From positions 44,375-108,374 of the forward strand of contig CAXUKO010000020.1 in NCBI GenBank assembly GCA_964251665.1: a stretch of 64,000 nucleotides of DNA, given 5' to 3'. The position numbers and the translations under genes were made by a program. The DNA comes from JBBQLG01 sp964251665. GTDB lineage: Bacteria; Bacteroidota; Bacteroidia; Cytophagales; Spirosomataceae. Positions 1 to 8,953 of this stretch are shown piece by piece; the stretch's first letter is position 1; every line of letters starts with the position of its first letter. The notes below the pieces were generated by a model. It was not told the DNA's origin. It ran no database searches and saw nothing but the letters and a program-made list of their open reading frames with translations.

Positions 1-134
1 ATGCTTTTCAAACTAATACTGAGATTGGTATCGATGTGGTCCTGAATCAGAGCCTCCAGTTCGGTGATCCAGCCCGGGGTTCGTCTGCGGCCCTTTTTTC
101 GACCTTGTAGATAGGTAGCTACGACCTGAATCAA
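1..134 (-). pseudogene. Possible truncated AraC-family regulator, running off the left edge
   Basis: A minus-strand frame stays open from about position 200 to position 1. The part downstream of the chrB-like stop reads like the linker and first helix that precede the double HTH of cupin-type AraC regulators: a basic stretch, then PGWITELEALIQDHIDTNLS. No ATG lies between the chrB-like stop and the edge; TTG at 132-134 is the nearest start-like codon, and the next in-frame ATG (198-200) is inside the chrB-like gene. The HTH itself would lie outside the window. Without room for the usual N-terminal domain it is either an HTH-only protein or a remnant. Confidence 0.3.
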
Positions 135-135
135 G

Positions 136-588
136 CTATTTTCGACGGGGTTCTGGGTGTTTCTCGTGTTGCAGGTGTTTGGCCCAACTATAAAGCGCAT
201 CATACAAGTGCATTCCCATGGAGAGCAGTTCCTGATCGTCGGAGATGTTGTGGGCCAGTCCCGCCGAAATAGCCCAAAGCCCGGCGGCTTGTTTGGCCAG
301 GGTATGGTTGTCGGTATCAGCCCCACGCACGATGGGTACCAGCGCCAGCAGCGCGGAGTCGGTAAGGACGTATTTTTTCAAAAAATAGTCGAATGTACAA
401 TCGGTACCGTAATGCGAAAACTCTACGCCCGGTACATCGAAAGGGGTCGCTCCCAACGCTGCAACTCGCGCCAGCACCTCACCGGCTGGCACGAACACGA
501 TCTGCGCGTCGGGGTCAATAAACCGGCGAATCAGCCAGGGGCAGGCAATGCGGTCAATTTTAGGGCGTTCGCAGGTGATCCAGATCAT
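136..588 (-). CDS. ChrB-like chromate resistance protein (ChrB C-terminal domain)
   Basis: This 150-residue protein matches the ChrB C-terminal family over its whole length. It has the conserved N-terminal block RPKIDRIACPWLIRRFIDP (about residues 8-26), the FSHYGTDCTFD segment in the middle, and a helical C-terminus. Full ChrB proteins carry an extra N-terminal domain that is absent here, so this is the short form. In known systems ChrB regulates or assists ChrA chromate efflux; no chrA is visible in the window. The start overlaps the stop of the upstream gene by ATGA, so the two are probably translationally coupled. It is the last complete gene of the left operon. Chromate is a sulfate analogue, which may explain its place beside sulfate/sulfite transport genes (inference). 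Confidence 0.8.
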   Translation of the reverse strand: MIWITCERPKIDRIACPWLIRRFIDPDAQIVFVPAGEVLARVAALGATPFDVPGVEFSHYGTDCTFDYFLKKYVLTDSALLALVPIVRGADTDNHTLAKQAAGLWAISAGLAHNISDDQELLSMGMHLYDALYSWAKHLQHEKHPEPRRK

Positions 589-1046
589 TTGTCCAGAGCA
601 ACGCCTGCCGTCTCTATGTCCCAGTGCGCAATCAGCAGCTCAAACCGGCGTTTTTCCTCGGCTTTCAGTTTGTCTAAATCGGGGTAAAGGGTTTTCTTGT
701 ATGGCTCGGTCAGGTTGGGATCGAAGGCGGACTGCATATTTTTGAACACCAGCGTGACGCGGTAATCCCAGCGGCTGTCCTCGGTAGCGTGGAAACGGGG
801 CTTTTCGACCACAATTTTCAGCACGTCGCCCTTTTCCAGGGCCTTTTTCAGCAGCGGCAGGTGGTTCTTTTTATAGAGGTCAAGAAACTCTTCAGCGTAG
901 CCCCACTTCACCTTATAATACCCCTCGACGGTGAACGACTGGTCGGCAGTGGCCGAAGCGGGGCGGGAAGTGGTCTGAGCCGGGGCAACGGTTCCAAAAC
1001 CGGCCAGCAGCGTCAGTAACAGGGAAGCGATACGCAGCGTTTTCAT
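585..1046 (-). CDS. Secreted protein of unknown function, coupled to chrB-like gene
   Basis: The 153-residue product begins with a typical Sec signal peptide (residues 1-23, ending near APAQ) followed by a Thr/Ser/Ala linker. The mature part starts with FTVEGYYKVKWGYAEEFLDL and has the strand-helix pattern of a dimeric alpha/beta-barrel (NIPSNAP/EthD-like), but I do not recognise a named family. The gene ends in an ATGA overlap with the chrB-like start and lies only 13 bp after the permease stop, so it belongs to the same transcript. A periplasmic role is expected from the signal peptide; the substrate is unknown. Confidence 0.65.
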   Translation of the reverse strand: MKTLRIASLLLTLLAGFGTVAPAQTTSRPASATADQSFTVEGYYKVKWGYAEEFLDLYKKNHLPLLKKALEKGDVLKIVVEKPRFHATEDSRWDYRVTLVFKNMQSAFDPNLTEPYKKTLYPDLDKLKAEEKRRFELLIAHWDIETAGVALDK

Positions 1047-1059
1047 GTGTTTTGACGGT

Positions 1060-2508
1060 TTATGATGGACTATCCGATTGACTCAATTTACTCCGCTTCC
1101 GGCCGTAAGTAAAATAAATGACCAAACCGATGGCCAGCCAGACCACGAGCCGCAGCCACGTGTCGCCGGGCAGCGACACCATCATCACCAGGCAGGTCAG
1201 GATACCCAGAATTGGCACCACCGGCACCCAGGGTGTACGGAAGGCTCGGGGCGCATCGGGTTGCTTTTTGCGTAAAATTAATACGCCGAGACAGACCATC
1301 ACGAACGCCAGCAAGGTGCCGATGCTGGTCATTTCACCGACGACCCGAATCGGCACAAAGCCCGCAAACAGACCAATGAACGCACATAGCAACAAGTTCG
1401 ATTTCCAGGGCGAGCGGAAACGCGGATGCACCTCCGAAAAAGCCGATGGTAACAGCCCGTCGCGACTCATGGTGAAAAATACCCGTGACTGACCCAGCAG
1501 ATCGACCAGAATGACGGAGGTATAGCCAATCAGAATGGCCCCGATGATGAGTTGGCCCAGCCAGCGATAGGGCGTTTTTTCGATGGCAATGGCCACCGGA
1601 GCCGCGCTGTTTTTAAACTCGGTGTAGTTGGCCATGCCCGTCATGACGTAGCCGAACAGGATAAACAGAATGGTGCAGACCACCAGCGAGCCAAAAATGC
1701 CGATGGGCATATCACGCTGGGGATTTTTGGCCTCCTGCGCCATCGTTGCCACAATGTCGAAGCCGATAAAAACAAAAAAGACCACACCCGCCCCGCGCAG
1801 TACCCCGCTCCATCCGTATTCGCCGAAGGTGCCGGTGTTGGCCGGAATATACGGTTGGTAATTGGCCGGGTTGATGTACTGCCAGCCGAGGGCAATGAAC
1901 ACGATGACGACCAGCACCTTCAGCGACACGACAATAGCGTTGAACAGCGCCGACCCCGACGTACCCCGGATGATAATGCCCGTGATAAATACCACGATCA
2001 GCACGGCGGGCAGGTTTATGTAACCCGACACCACCGACCCATCCGCTCCGGTTGCCGTTTCGAAGGGCGACAGCATAAGCTGGGGCGGCAGGTGCAGGCC
2101 GTAGTTGCTCAGGAACCGGTTGAGGTACTGCGACCAGCTAATGGCCACCGTAGCCGCACCCACCGAGTACTCAAGCACCAGATCCCAGCCGATGATCCAG
2201 GCAAACAACTCGCCCAGCGTGGCGTACGCATAGGTATAGGCACTGCCCGACACGGGGACCATGGCGGCAAATTCGGCGTAGCAGAGCGCACTGAACGCGC
2301 AGCCCACCGCAGCCACCATAAACGAGAGCGTCACGGCGGGACCGGCATGGTTAGCCGCAGCAATGCCCGTGAGCGAAAACAGCCCGGCACCAATAATAAC
2401 GCCAATCCCGATGGCGACTAAGTTGAACGCACCTAGGGAACGTTTCAGGGTATTTTCGCCACTCTCAGCGGCTTCCTGCCGCAGCAGGTCCAGGGATTTA
2501 ATGCGCAT
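1060..2508 (-). CDS. APC-superfamily amino acid permease
   Basis: The 482-residue inner-membrane protein has about 12 hydrophobic segments. Its first transmembrane helix carries the glycine-rich signature AIGIGVIIGAGLFSLTG, typical of cationic-amino-acid/APC transporters (CAT/YhdG type). Length and layout are normal for the family. The substrate cannot be read from the sequence. An inverted repeat at 2530-2579 separates it from the upstream TlpA-like gene, so it may begin a new transcription unit with the two small genes below it. Within the island it could bring amino acids, for example those released by the M19 peptidase, into the cell that holds the cysteine desulfurase (inference). Confidence 0.88.
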   Translation of the reverse strand: MRIKSLDLLRQEAAESGENTLKRSLGAFNLVAIGIGVIIGAGLFSLTGIAAANHAGPAVTLSFMVAAVGCAFSALCYAEFAAMVPVSGSAYTYAYATLGELFAWIIGWDLVLEYSVGAATVAISWSQYLNRFLSNYGLHLPPQLMLSPFETATGADGSVVSGYINLPAVLIVVFITGIIIRGTSGSALFNAIVVSLKVLVVIVFIALGWQYINPANYQPYIPANTGTFGEYGWSGVLRGAGVVFFVFIGFDIVATMAQEAKNPQRDMPIGIFGSLVVCTILFILFGYVMTGMANYTEFKNSAAPVAIAIEKTPYRWLGQLIIGAILIGYTSVILVDLLGQSRVFFTMSRDGLLPSAFSEVHPRFRSPWKSNLLLCAFIGLFAGFVPIRVVGEMTSIGTLLAFVMVCLGVLILRKKQPDAPRAFRTPWVPVVPILGILTCLVMMVSLPGDTWLRLVVWLAIGLVIYFTYGRKRSKLSQSDSPS

Positions 2509-2529
2509 ACAGTCGAAAAATTAACGGGT

Positions 2530-2579
2530 ATTTTGCTGCGCTGTGACGGGAGCAACTACCCCGCAGAGCGCAGCAAAAT
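2530..2579. terminator. Perfect 13-bp inverted repeat (terminator-like)
   Basis: The arms ATTTTGCTGCGCT (2530-2542) and AGCGCAGCAAAAT (2567-2579) are perfect reverse complements around a 24-nt loop. The A/T ends can give a U-run in either direction. It sits in the 186-bp gap between the stop of the TlpA-like gene and the start of the permease. Confidence 0.6.
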
Positions 2580-2694
2580 GGCAGACGATTTGCCGGGTCA
2601 ACAACCGGGATCTCATCGAAACCTAGTTGGTTGTCTGGTTAGCCTATTGCTTATCACCAACAAGTAACTAGGAACGATAGTTAGGGGCTGTACC

Positions 2695-3957
2695 TTACTT
2701 TCCGCCCCCGGTTGCTGCCGGAGCGGGCTCCTTCTTCAACAGTTTGTCGATTGTCTGATTAAACTCGGCTACGTATTCGTCATAATACTTGCCGGTCGCG
2801 GGGCCGGTATAGCCGGTGTGAATCTGGGCCACGTTACCCTGCCGGTCAAGTATAATTGTCGTCGGGAAGGCCAGTACTTTGTTCAGGGCCGGTAGTGCGT
2901 CGGAGGCTACTTTTTTGTCGGCGATACCCGCAAACAAAAGATCGTACTGCACATCGTACCGGTTGATGAGCCTGGTCAGGGCTGTTTTAGCAAACGCGAT
3001 ATCATTTTTGCGCTCGAAGGCCAGACCAATGATTTCAACGCCACGCTCTTTGTTGGCTTTGTACCAGGGAGCCAGAAACGCCGTTTCGTCGATGCAGTTG
3101 GGGCACCAGCTTCCCAGAATAGTCACGATCACCACTTTGTCTTTATACTTTGCATCAGCCAGCGAGACAGGTTTGCCGTTGAGGTCAGGAAACGTAAAGT
3201 CCAGCTTTTTATAACCCGGTTTGAGGTATGTCAGACTATACAGATCGGGCAGTTTGGCGTTATCGTTCTTTTTGCCCGTCAGCGGAAACGCCCCCCGGAT
3301 GTAGCGAAATTCACCCGTTAGCGTGCCATCGGGATTTACTTTGCCCTGCAACACCGCCGGGGCCGATCCGCTGAACGACGACAACCGAAACTCATTGCCT
3401 GTCACCTGCCCGTCCAGGTAGCGGTAGTCGCCGGTTGTGGTCAATACCGTACCCGTAACCCGGCTGCCTTTCTGCTCAAACACGCCGACCGTCTGGTTGA
3501 TGTCGTCGGGTTTGGCAGGCGGTCCGTCGGTACGGTCACGCTGAATACCGATATCCCATTTACCGTTCAGGCTTGCGGTGGGAGCCGCCCCCTTATCATA
3601 GCGATCCGTACGGCCAAATTCAGCCGTGACGGGCAGGTCTTTCCCCCCGCCATTCGCCCGGTATACGCCGGTTAGTTTTCCGCCCGTACGCCGGAAGCGC
3701 AGCGAGGCATCGTAGAGGGGAATTGGAATGAATACCGAATCGCCGGATTGTTGAACGCCGGTCAGTTCTTCGCGTCCGCCCGCGTTGAGCAGGTACACCG
3801 TCGGGGCAGATGAGCCGGTGGCTTTTACCTCAAAATTGAACGGCATAACTCCGTTGGCCGTCTGAAACTGGCCCCGATACGGGCCGTTGGGCAGCGTGCT
3901 CTGCGCGAGGGCTGCGGTGCTGGTAAGTACTGTCAGGATTACTGATTTCGTGTTCAT
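2695..3957 (-). CDS. TlpA-like thiol-disulfide oxidoreductase with N-terminal beta-rich domain
   Basis: The 420-residue exported protein has a signal peptide (1-19), a beta-strand-rich region (about 25-235) with two similar halves, and a C-terminal TlpA/AhpC-TSA thioredoxin domain. The active site is CPNC (C285, C288) in GSWCPNCIDETAFL. The cis-proline region FPTTIIL and a C-terminal Pro/Ala-rich tail follow. It is a paralogue of the 434-residue protein at 16823-18127, with the same two-part layout. The family reduces or isomerises disulfides in the periplasm. The N-terminal domain is not one I can name. Neighbours DUF4395 and PhyH suggest a role in thiol or sulfur handling rather than cytochrome c maturation. 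Confidence 0.85.
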   Translation of the reverse strand: MNTKSVILTVLTSTAALAQSTLPNGPYRGQFQTANGVMPFNFEVKATGSSAPTVYLLNAGGREELTGVQQSGDSVFIPIPLYDASLRFRRTGGKLTGVYRANGGGKDLPVTAEFGRTDRYDKGAAPTASLNGKWDIGIQRDRTDGPPAKPDDINQTVGVFEQKGSRVTGTVLTTTGDYRYLDGQVTGNEFRLSSFSGSAPAVLQGKVNPDGTLTGEFRYIRGAFPLTGKKNDNAKLPDLYSLTYLKPGYKKLDFTFPDLNGKPVSLADAKYKDKVVIVTILGSWCPNCIDETAFLAPWYKANKERGVEIIGLAFERKNDIAFAKTALTRLINRYDVQYDLLFAGIADKKVASDALPALNKVLAFPTTIILDRQGNVAQIHTGYTGPATGKYYDEYVAEFNQTIDKLLKKEPAPAATGGGK

Positions 3958-3996
3958 AGCCTGATTAATTGATTGTGAATGATTTGCTAATGAAAA

Positions 3997-4815
3997 TCAA
4001 TTGTGAATTCGCCGGGTAAAGCGGTGATAGAAAGGCGTTTTGCTGGTCGCCTGTTTGGGCTGGTAGGCACCCGTAATAATCGGAATATACATGACCCGTC
4101 GCCGACTGGCCGCACCGATGTAAGGCGACTGCTCGACGCGGTGCCACAAACTGCCGTTATGAATGGTCAGATCACCCGCTTCAATGTCAAAGCCAACTTC
4201 GCGGGGGTCGGGCCGGTGATCAACGAACTGCCGTTTGCGAAAAAGCATCAGCAGCGTACTTTGCCGGTGGGTGCCGGGCAAGACCCGCAAGCCCCCATTC
4301 GCCTGCGGACAGTCGTCCAGGTGCAGCCCTACGTTGAGCATCGGGCGGATGCGGTGTCCCATAAACAAATCGCGCGGGCTGTCGGTATGCCAGCCCATCC
4401 GGGAGAAATTAGAGTTGGGGGTGCGGACGTAATGATTCACGACCAGACCGTCTTTCTCTTCGGGACTGATGCGGCCTTCATACGGTGTCAGCAGTGTTGT
4501 CAGGGCCTGGAGCCGCTTGTCGGCTAAAAACTCCCGCAGCATCGGGCTGAACAGCGAGGTGAAAGCAAACCGCTGCACAATGCGCCGACCCGTTTCGTCG
4601 TGGCCGAACTTAATGGGGATTCCATTGATTTCATCGACGTTTTCGGCCAGCCAGTGCGTTTCTACCCGCTGAATCTCGGCCAGAAGCGTTTGGACGGTTG
4701 AGCGATCAACGAAGTTTTTGAGGTGAAGAAATCCATTCCGGTCAAAGAAGTTAAGTTCTTCAGTGGTAAGCAGGCCGTTAAGCCAGATAGTGGTGTCGTT
4801 CAGTTGTACCAGCAT
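3997..4815 (-). CDS. Phytanoyl-CoA dioxygenase (PhyH) family Fe(II)/2-oxoglutarate oxygenase
   Basis: The 272-residue protein has the iron-binding facial triad of PhyH enzymes: HTD (H143, D145) in GWHTDSPRD and a distal histidine in SLWHRV (H225), followed by an arginine-rich strand (SRRRVMYIP) where 2-oxoglutarate is bound. An in-frame ATG exists at 4914, but it would overlap the DUF4395 gene and gives a non-homologous leader; MLVQLNDTT at 4815 starts 14 bp after the DUF4395 stop and is chosen. The family hydroxylates varied small molecules, and the substrate is not predictable here. An oxygenase of this type could open a sulfonate or other organosulfur substrate (inference only). Confidence 0.82.
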   Translation of the reverse strand: MLVQLNDTTIWLNGLLTTEELNFFDRNGFLHLKNFVDRSTVQTLLAEIQRVETHWLAENVDEINGIPIKFGHDETGRRIVQRFAFTSLFSPMLREFLADKRLQALTTLLTPYEGRISPEEKDGLVVNHYVRTPNSNFSRMGWHTDSPRDLFMGHRIRPMLNVGLHLDDCPQANGGLRVLPGTHRQSTLLMLFRKRQFVDHRPDPREVGFDIEAGDLTIHNGSLWHRVEQSPYIGAASRRRVMYIPIITGAYQPKQATSKTPFYHRFTRRIHN

Positions 4816-4828
4816 TATAAAAATAGAG

Positions 4829-5269
4829 TTAAGCGGCCTTTGGAAACAGGCGAATGAAATGAGTGTACACGTAACAACCTGCGCAGAAACCGACCAGGGA
4901 TTCGAGCGCAGCAAAAACGATTAGCACCACCACCGGAATGCCGGTAGCAATACCCGCCAGATGAAGAAGGCTGATTGTCACGACAAACGCCAGTCCGATG
5001 CGGGCTGCAAACCGTTTAGGGGCCTGATCGGTGCCTTTGTAGGGCAACTTACCCCACTTCACTATCGCCCCGGCCAGATTCGCCAGCGGGCTGTATGGCC
5101 GTTTGTCGAAACTGCGCAGACCGAAGTCCGCCACCAGCAGCAGGGGCAGAATAACCCAGTGGGTAAGCAGGTAGGCTACTGCCGTAAGCAGCACCAGACC
5201 CGCCACCAGCCGGACTTTAGTTTCGTTGATCTGCACACCATCGGTGGGACAAATGAGGTTGTTGTTCAT
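4829..5269 (-). CDS. DUF4395 membrane protein
   Basis: The 146-residue protein matches DUF4395. It has an N-terminal CPTD motif, NETKVRLVAG ahead of the first membrane helix, about four transmembrane segments, and the conserved CAGC motif (VGFCAGCYVY) near the end. The two cysteine motifs suggest redox or sulfur chemistry at the membrane. In other bacteria DUF4395 genes are often found beside thioredoxins and sulfurtransferases, and here a TlpA-like gene lies two genes downstream. It is packed between DUF1684 and PhyH with 12-14 bp gaps. Confidence 0.85.
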   Translation of the reverse strand: MNNNLICPTDGVQINETKVRLVAGLVLLTAVAYLLTHWVILPLLLVADFGLRSFDKRPYSPLANLAGAIVKWGKLPYKGTDQAPKRFAARIGLAFVVTISLLHLAGIATGIPVVVLIVFAALESLVGFCAGCYVYTHFIRLFPKAA

Positions 5270-5281
5270 GTTTTTAGTTGG

Positions 5282-6220
5282 TTAATGATCGCCGTAGCGT
5301 TTCTCGCCCGCCGGGATGCGGACCGCTAACCGGTTTTGTTTCGGCGGCAGCGGACAGGTGGCAAACGGGGTAAACGCACAGGGCGGGTTAATACTCTGGT
5401 TAAAATCCAGCGTGGTCAGGCCATCAACCGGTTTGTCGGCGTACAGAAACCGGCCTGAACCGTAGGTCTCGTGCGTATTGGTCCCATCGCCAAAGAGAAT
5501 AAACAATTTATCACTGCCCTCACCCACCGCATCAAGCCGGTAGGTTTTTCCGCCCAGGTCAAACACCAGCGTACCGGCCAGGGGCTGCTGCGAGGTTTGT
5601 CCGGTAATGTCCAGAATCGGAATCGTGCGCGGCTCCGTCGGTCGTTCCAGCTTTGCTTTTACCCGAAACGCATCATCGACCGGAAAGCGGTCAATCCCGC
5701 TGAAGTCACGCAGCAACGGACTGTCCAGGTCCCGCAGGCGCACAGCGTAGCGGTCGCCCCGCTTGATGACAAACCACCGCAGTGAGCCGTGCGCCAGGGT
5801 AACGGGTTTGGCCAGTTCGGGTGCAAACACGGTTTTCTCGCCCGGCACGGGCTGTCCGTCCGTCTGCACGACTACTTCGGGGGCAGCTTCAAATTGTACT
5901 ACGCCGTTCGTCAACCGGATGACACCGAGTTGAGCCGGTGATTTGTCGCCCGGAAAGGTCAGGTCATTGCCCGGATCGGCTCCAACGGTATTACGGCCTT
6001 CTTTGAGCCAGAAAAGCCCCGCCAGATTCAGCCAGCCGTTCTCGCTCTTCAACGATTCGACCCGCTGCCTGTGCCACTGATCAAGTTGTTGGCGATAGAT
6101 GGGGTCATCGGTCCGAAAACCGGCATTAGCCAGCAGGGTCAGTCCCCAGAGCCAGAAAAACAGGCGGGCGTAGGGGCTCAATGGTTTGGTGGAAGAAGAT
6201 GTCGGTGTCAGATCGTCCAT
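5282..6220 (-). CDS. DUF1684 domain protein, membrane-anchored
   Basis: From ATG 6220 the product is 312 residues. It has one N-terminal hydrophobic helix (RLFFWLWGLTLLANAG), then the DUF1684 opening (WHRQRVESLKSENGWLNLAG and FWLKEG). It ends with the family's hallmark proline-rich segment around CPLPPKQNRLAVRIPAGEK. A longer in-frame ORF reaches 6424 but runs into the sterol-desaturase gene, so the internal ATG, 17 bp after that gene's stop, is preferred. The family is widespread in Bacteroidota and has no assigned function. The N-terminal helix predicts a periplasmic or surface location. Confidence 0.82.
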   Translation of the reverse strand: MDDLTPTSSSTKPLSPYARLFFWLWGLTLLANAGFRTDDPIYRQQLDQWHRQRVESLKSENGWLNLAGLFWLKEGRNTVGADPGNDLTFPGDKSPAQLGVIRLTNGVVQFEAAPEVVVQTDGQPVPGEKTVFAPELAKPVTLAHGSLRWFVIKRGDRYAVRLRDLDSPLLRDFSGIDRFPVDDAFRVKAKLERPTEPRTIPILDITGQTSQQPLAGTLVFDLGGKTYRLDAVGEGSDKLFILFGDGTNTHETYGSGRFLYADKPVDGLTTLDFNQSINPPCAFTPFATCPLPPKQNRLAVRIPAGEKRYGDH

Positions 6221-6237
6221 AATTGTATTATTTAGCC

Positions 6238-7464
6238 CTATCGGGCGGTTGGTTGTGTAGTTCCGTACAAAAAAGTGAAGTAATACCGCTGGATGAGTGA
6301 CTGATAGGCCCACCAGCAAAGGCCACCGATATAGGCCAGTACAATGAGCATCTGAACGCCCGTGGCTGCGTAGAGAATGGCCCACAAGACGAGCAGCCGG
6401 GCCAGTTCCAGATGTAATACCCACCGGCGCTGTTCCAGCAGGGCACCGCAGTTGATGAGTGTCAGCAGGATAAACACCGCCACCAGCCCCTGCCCGAAAC
6501 CGGGTACTTGCCGCTCGAACAGAATCAGGCCAACCAGGATCAGCAGCACACTAGCTATCTGCCCAACCACGTAGCCCCGAAATCGCCGGGTGGTGGCCCA
6601 TCCCGTCGAGCGCGACAGAAATCGGCGTTCCAGTCCGTCGCGCAGGGCCGGGTCAATGCGGTCGGGACGACCGAAGATCAGCCGGATTTTAGCGCCTAGG
6701 CCAGGGGTGCGCCGGACGGCCGTAAGCAGTTCAAACAGAAAATGCAGGTGCTGCCAGAGGAAGCTGTAACTCCGCAGCGGGGTAGTCAGCCCATAAACCG
6801 GAGCCTCGGCTTCGGGGGTGAAGGTGCCGAACAGTTTATCCCAGATAATAAGTACGTCGCCGTAGTTTTTATCCAGATAAACGGGATTGCTGGCGTGGTG
6901 AACGCGGTGGTGAGAAGGGGTTACCAGTACATATTCCAGAATACCTAATTTGCCGATGGTACGGGTATGGATAAAGAACGGATACAGGCCGTGTATCAAT
7001 AGTAGGGACGTAATCATGTCAGCCGGAAAGCCAATGATGGGCAATACTGACCAGAAGCCCGTTCGGATCAGTGCCTGAAACACCGTGATGCGGGCCGACA
7101 CGGTATAGTTAAATTCTGCGCTCTGATGATGCACCACGTGAGCCGCCCAGAACAGGTTCACCTCGTGGGCCAGCCGGTGGTACCAGTACCAGACAAAGTC
7201 GGTTGCCCCGAAGAGGGTAACCCACGTCCAGACCGAGGGCCGGATCGAAAACAGCGCGTAATGATCGTGCAGGTAGGCATAGACGCTGTAGAACGCCCCG
7301 ATGGTAAACAGGTCGAGCAGCCGCTCGGCAATGCCAATGCTGAGGTTAGCGATGGAATCGTTGAAGCGGAAATACGCTTTTTCGCGGACTGTCGCCACTG
7401 TGTATTCCACCCCCATCAGGAGCAAAAAAAACGGAATTGCAAAAGAAAGCCAGTATTGAGTCAT
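6238..7464 (-). CDS. Sterol desaturase / fatty acid hydroxylase superfamily protein
   Basis: From ATG 7464 the product is 408 residues with several membrane helices. It carries the three histidine clusters of the family: HRLAHE, HVVHH and HHRVHH, which hold a di-iron centre used for hydroxylation or desaturation of lipids. The C-terminal third adds four further hydrophobic segments. The in-frame extension to 7626 has no family similarity. It appears to be the first gene of the left operon; the 225-bp gap upstream holds the element AATAGTCTATCGG, also found upstream of the Rrf2 gene. Confidence 0.87.
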   Translation of the reverse strand: MTQYWLSFAIPFFLLLMGVEYTVATVREKAYFRFNDSIANLSIGIAERLLDLFTIGAFYSVYAYLHDHYALFSIRPSVWTWVTLFGATDFVWYWYHRLAHEVNLFWAAHVVHHQSAEFNYTVSARITVFQALIRTGFWSVLPIIGFPADMITSLLLIHGLYPFFIHTRTIGKLGILEYVLVTPSHHRVHHASNPVYLDKNYGDVLIIWDKLFGTFTPEAEAPVYGLTTPLRSYSFLWQHLHFLFELLTAVRRTPGLGAKIRLIFGRPDRIDPALRDGLERRFLSRSTGWATTRRFRGYVVGQIASVLLILVGLILFERQVPGFGQGLVAVFILLTLINCGALLEQRRWVLHLELARLLVLWAILYAATGVQMLIVLAYIGGLCWWAYQSLIQRYYFTFLYGTTQPTAR

Positions 7465-7640
7465 AAATAGTGTTATACTATCAACTAAATAGAGTACTAC
7501 CGAAAACAAAAACAGCGGATGTAAGGGATACGCTGGTTCTGCCCTGATTCGCCGGGTGTTGGGCTTCGGACAGCAAAGGTGAATTACAAAATACAGTTCT
7601 GCAAGTGAAATACACTCTTTTGACAATCAATTAGTTGCGT

Positions 7641-7653
7641 AATAGTCTATCGG
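7641..7653. promoter_or_regulatory. Candidate Rrf2 operator (AATAGTCTATCGG)
   Basis: This 13-bp string is identical to 33645-33657, upstream of the Rrf2 gene. It contains the 9-bp palindrome ATAGtCTAT and lies upstream of the sterol-desaturase-to-ChrB gene run. The assignment to Rrf2 is an inference from shared sequence and position. Confidence 0.4.
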
Positions 7654-7689
7654 TTTTTAGGACTACTGATTTCTACCGAAGGACCCCAA

Positions 7690-8904
7690 CTAGTTCAGTA
7701 CCGTTTCCGCCGTCATGCCAGCCGGTTGGCGAACATATAATCCGGTCAGGGTTTTAATCAGCGCATCCACCTCATCGAGGGTGTTGTCTTTGCCGACCGA
7801 AATCCGGACGTTTTCCCAACCTTGAATGCTACCAATGGCACTCAGCACGTGCGAGCCGCCACCCGTTAAATTCGAGCAGGCGCTCCCGCCCGATACCGCA
7901 ATACTAACCGCATCCAGCGTCTTTACCAGCGACTCTCCCGTTGGCAGGGGTGGTAGACTGATACTGAGTACCGTCGCCATACTTTCATCAGGCAGGGCCG
8001 ACGTGCCGTTGAACTGAATTTTTGGCAGAATAGCCCGAAGCCGGTTGATGAGTCGATCTTTCAGGGACTGGATATGTTCGTGATTCGTTAGCCGGTCGCG
8101 GTAGCTGATTTCCAGTGCCTTCGCCAGCCCGACAATACCCGCTACGTTTTCGGTGCCGGGCCGCAGTCCCCGCTCCTGATTGCCGCCGTGCGTCAGGGCG
8201 GGTAACTGATGCGGGCTGCGCACGTACAGAAACCCCACGCCCTGCGGACCGTGAAACTTGTGGGCCGACCCCAGGATGAAATCAACGGGCATCTCACGGA
8301 GATTATACCGGTAACGGCCCATCGTTTGTACCGTGTCGGAATGGAAGTAACAGCCAAACTGTCGGCACAGCCAGGCAACCCGCTCAATGTCAGTGAGGTT
8401 ACCGACTTCGTTGTTGCCATGCATCAGGCTCACCAGTACGCCACCCGTCCGCCGGTTCGATAGGCCCAGGTTCCGGCGTCCGTCGAGTAATTGCTCTAAG
8501 TGGTCGTAGTCGACGCGACCGTGGGTGTCGAGCGCGGCCCAGTGCAGGCGAACCGCTTCCGTAGCGACGCCCCCGCTGTTTTTCAGCCGGGTGAGCGGCT
8601 GGAGTACGGCTTTGTGCTCAATCGGGCTGGTAATTACATCGTGAATACTGCCCGACCGGATGCTGCCGATCAGGGCCAGATTGTTAGATTCGGTTGCCCC
8701 GCTGGTGAAGAAAATTTCGTCCGGGGAGGCTCCCAGCAGGTCGGCTACGATCCGGCGGGCCTGTTCGATGGCTTCCCGTGCTGCCCGCCCTCGTTGGTGC
8801 GTGGCCGAGGCATTGCCCCAATGCGTGGTAAAGTACGGCAGCATGGCCTCAAGCACGTCCGGGTGCAGGGCTGTCGTGGCGGCATTGTCGAAATAGATGT
8901 TCAT
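7690..8904 (-). CDS. Cysteine desulfurase (NifS/IscS-like, PLP-dependent)
   Basis: From ATG 8904 the product is 404 residues, starting MNIYFDNAATTALHPDV as class I desulfurases do. Key features are ATESNN near the cofactor site, HSDTVQ, the PLP lysine in SAHKFHGPQG, and the active-site cysteine loop GGSACSNLTGGGSH. The family removes sulfur from L-cysteine as an enzyme persulfide, giving alanine. No iscU/sufU scaffold is beside it, so it may serve sulfur catabolism or a dedicated acceptor rather than general Fe-S assembly (inference). The ORF extension to 8973 overlaps the upstream haloperoxidase-like gene and is not used. Confidence 0.88.
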   Translation of the reverse strand: MNIYFDNAATTALHPDVLEAMLPYFTTHWGNASATHQRGRAAREAIEQARRIVADLLGASPDEIFFTSGATESNNLALIGSIRSGSIHDVITSPIEHKAVLQPLTRLKNSGGVATEAVRLHWAALDTHGRVDYDHLEQLLDGRRNLGLSNRRTGGVLVSLMHGNNEVGNLTDIERVAWLCRQFGCYFHSDTVQTMGRYRYNLREMPVDFILGSAHKFHGPQGVGFLYVRSPHQLPALTHGGNQERGLRPGTENVAGIVGLAKALEISYRDRLTNHEHIQSLKDRLINRLRAILPKIQFNGTSALPDESMATVLSISLPPLPTGESLVKTLDAVSIAVSGGSACSNLTGGGSHVLSAIGSIQGWENVRISVGKDNTLDEVDALIKTLTGLYVRQPAGMTAETVLN

Positions 8905-8953
8905 AGCGTTTCGGACTGCCGAAGCAGTGTAAATCAGAAAGTAGGAGGAGTAT

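Noticed and set aside
1552..2421. 289-codon plus-strand frame
   Set aside because: Antisense to the permease gene, Arg/His-rich composition and no recognisable feature; a shadow of the real gene.
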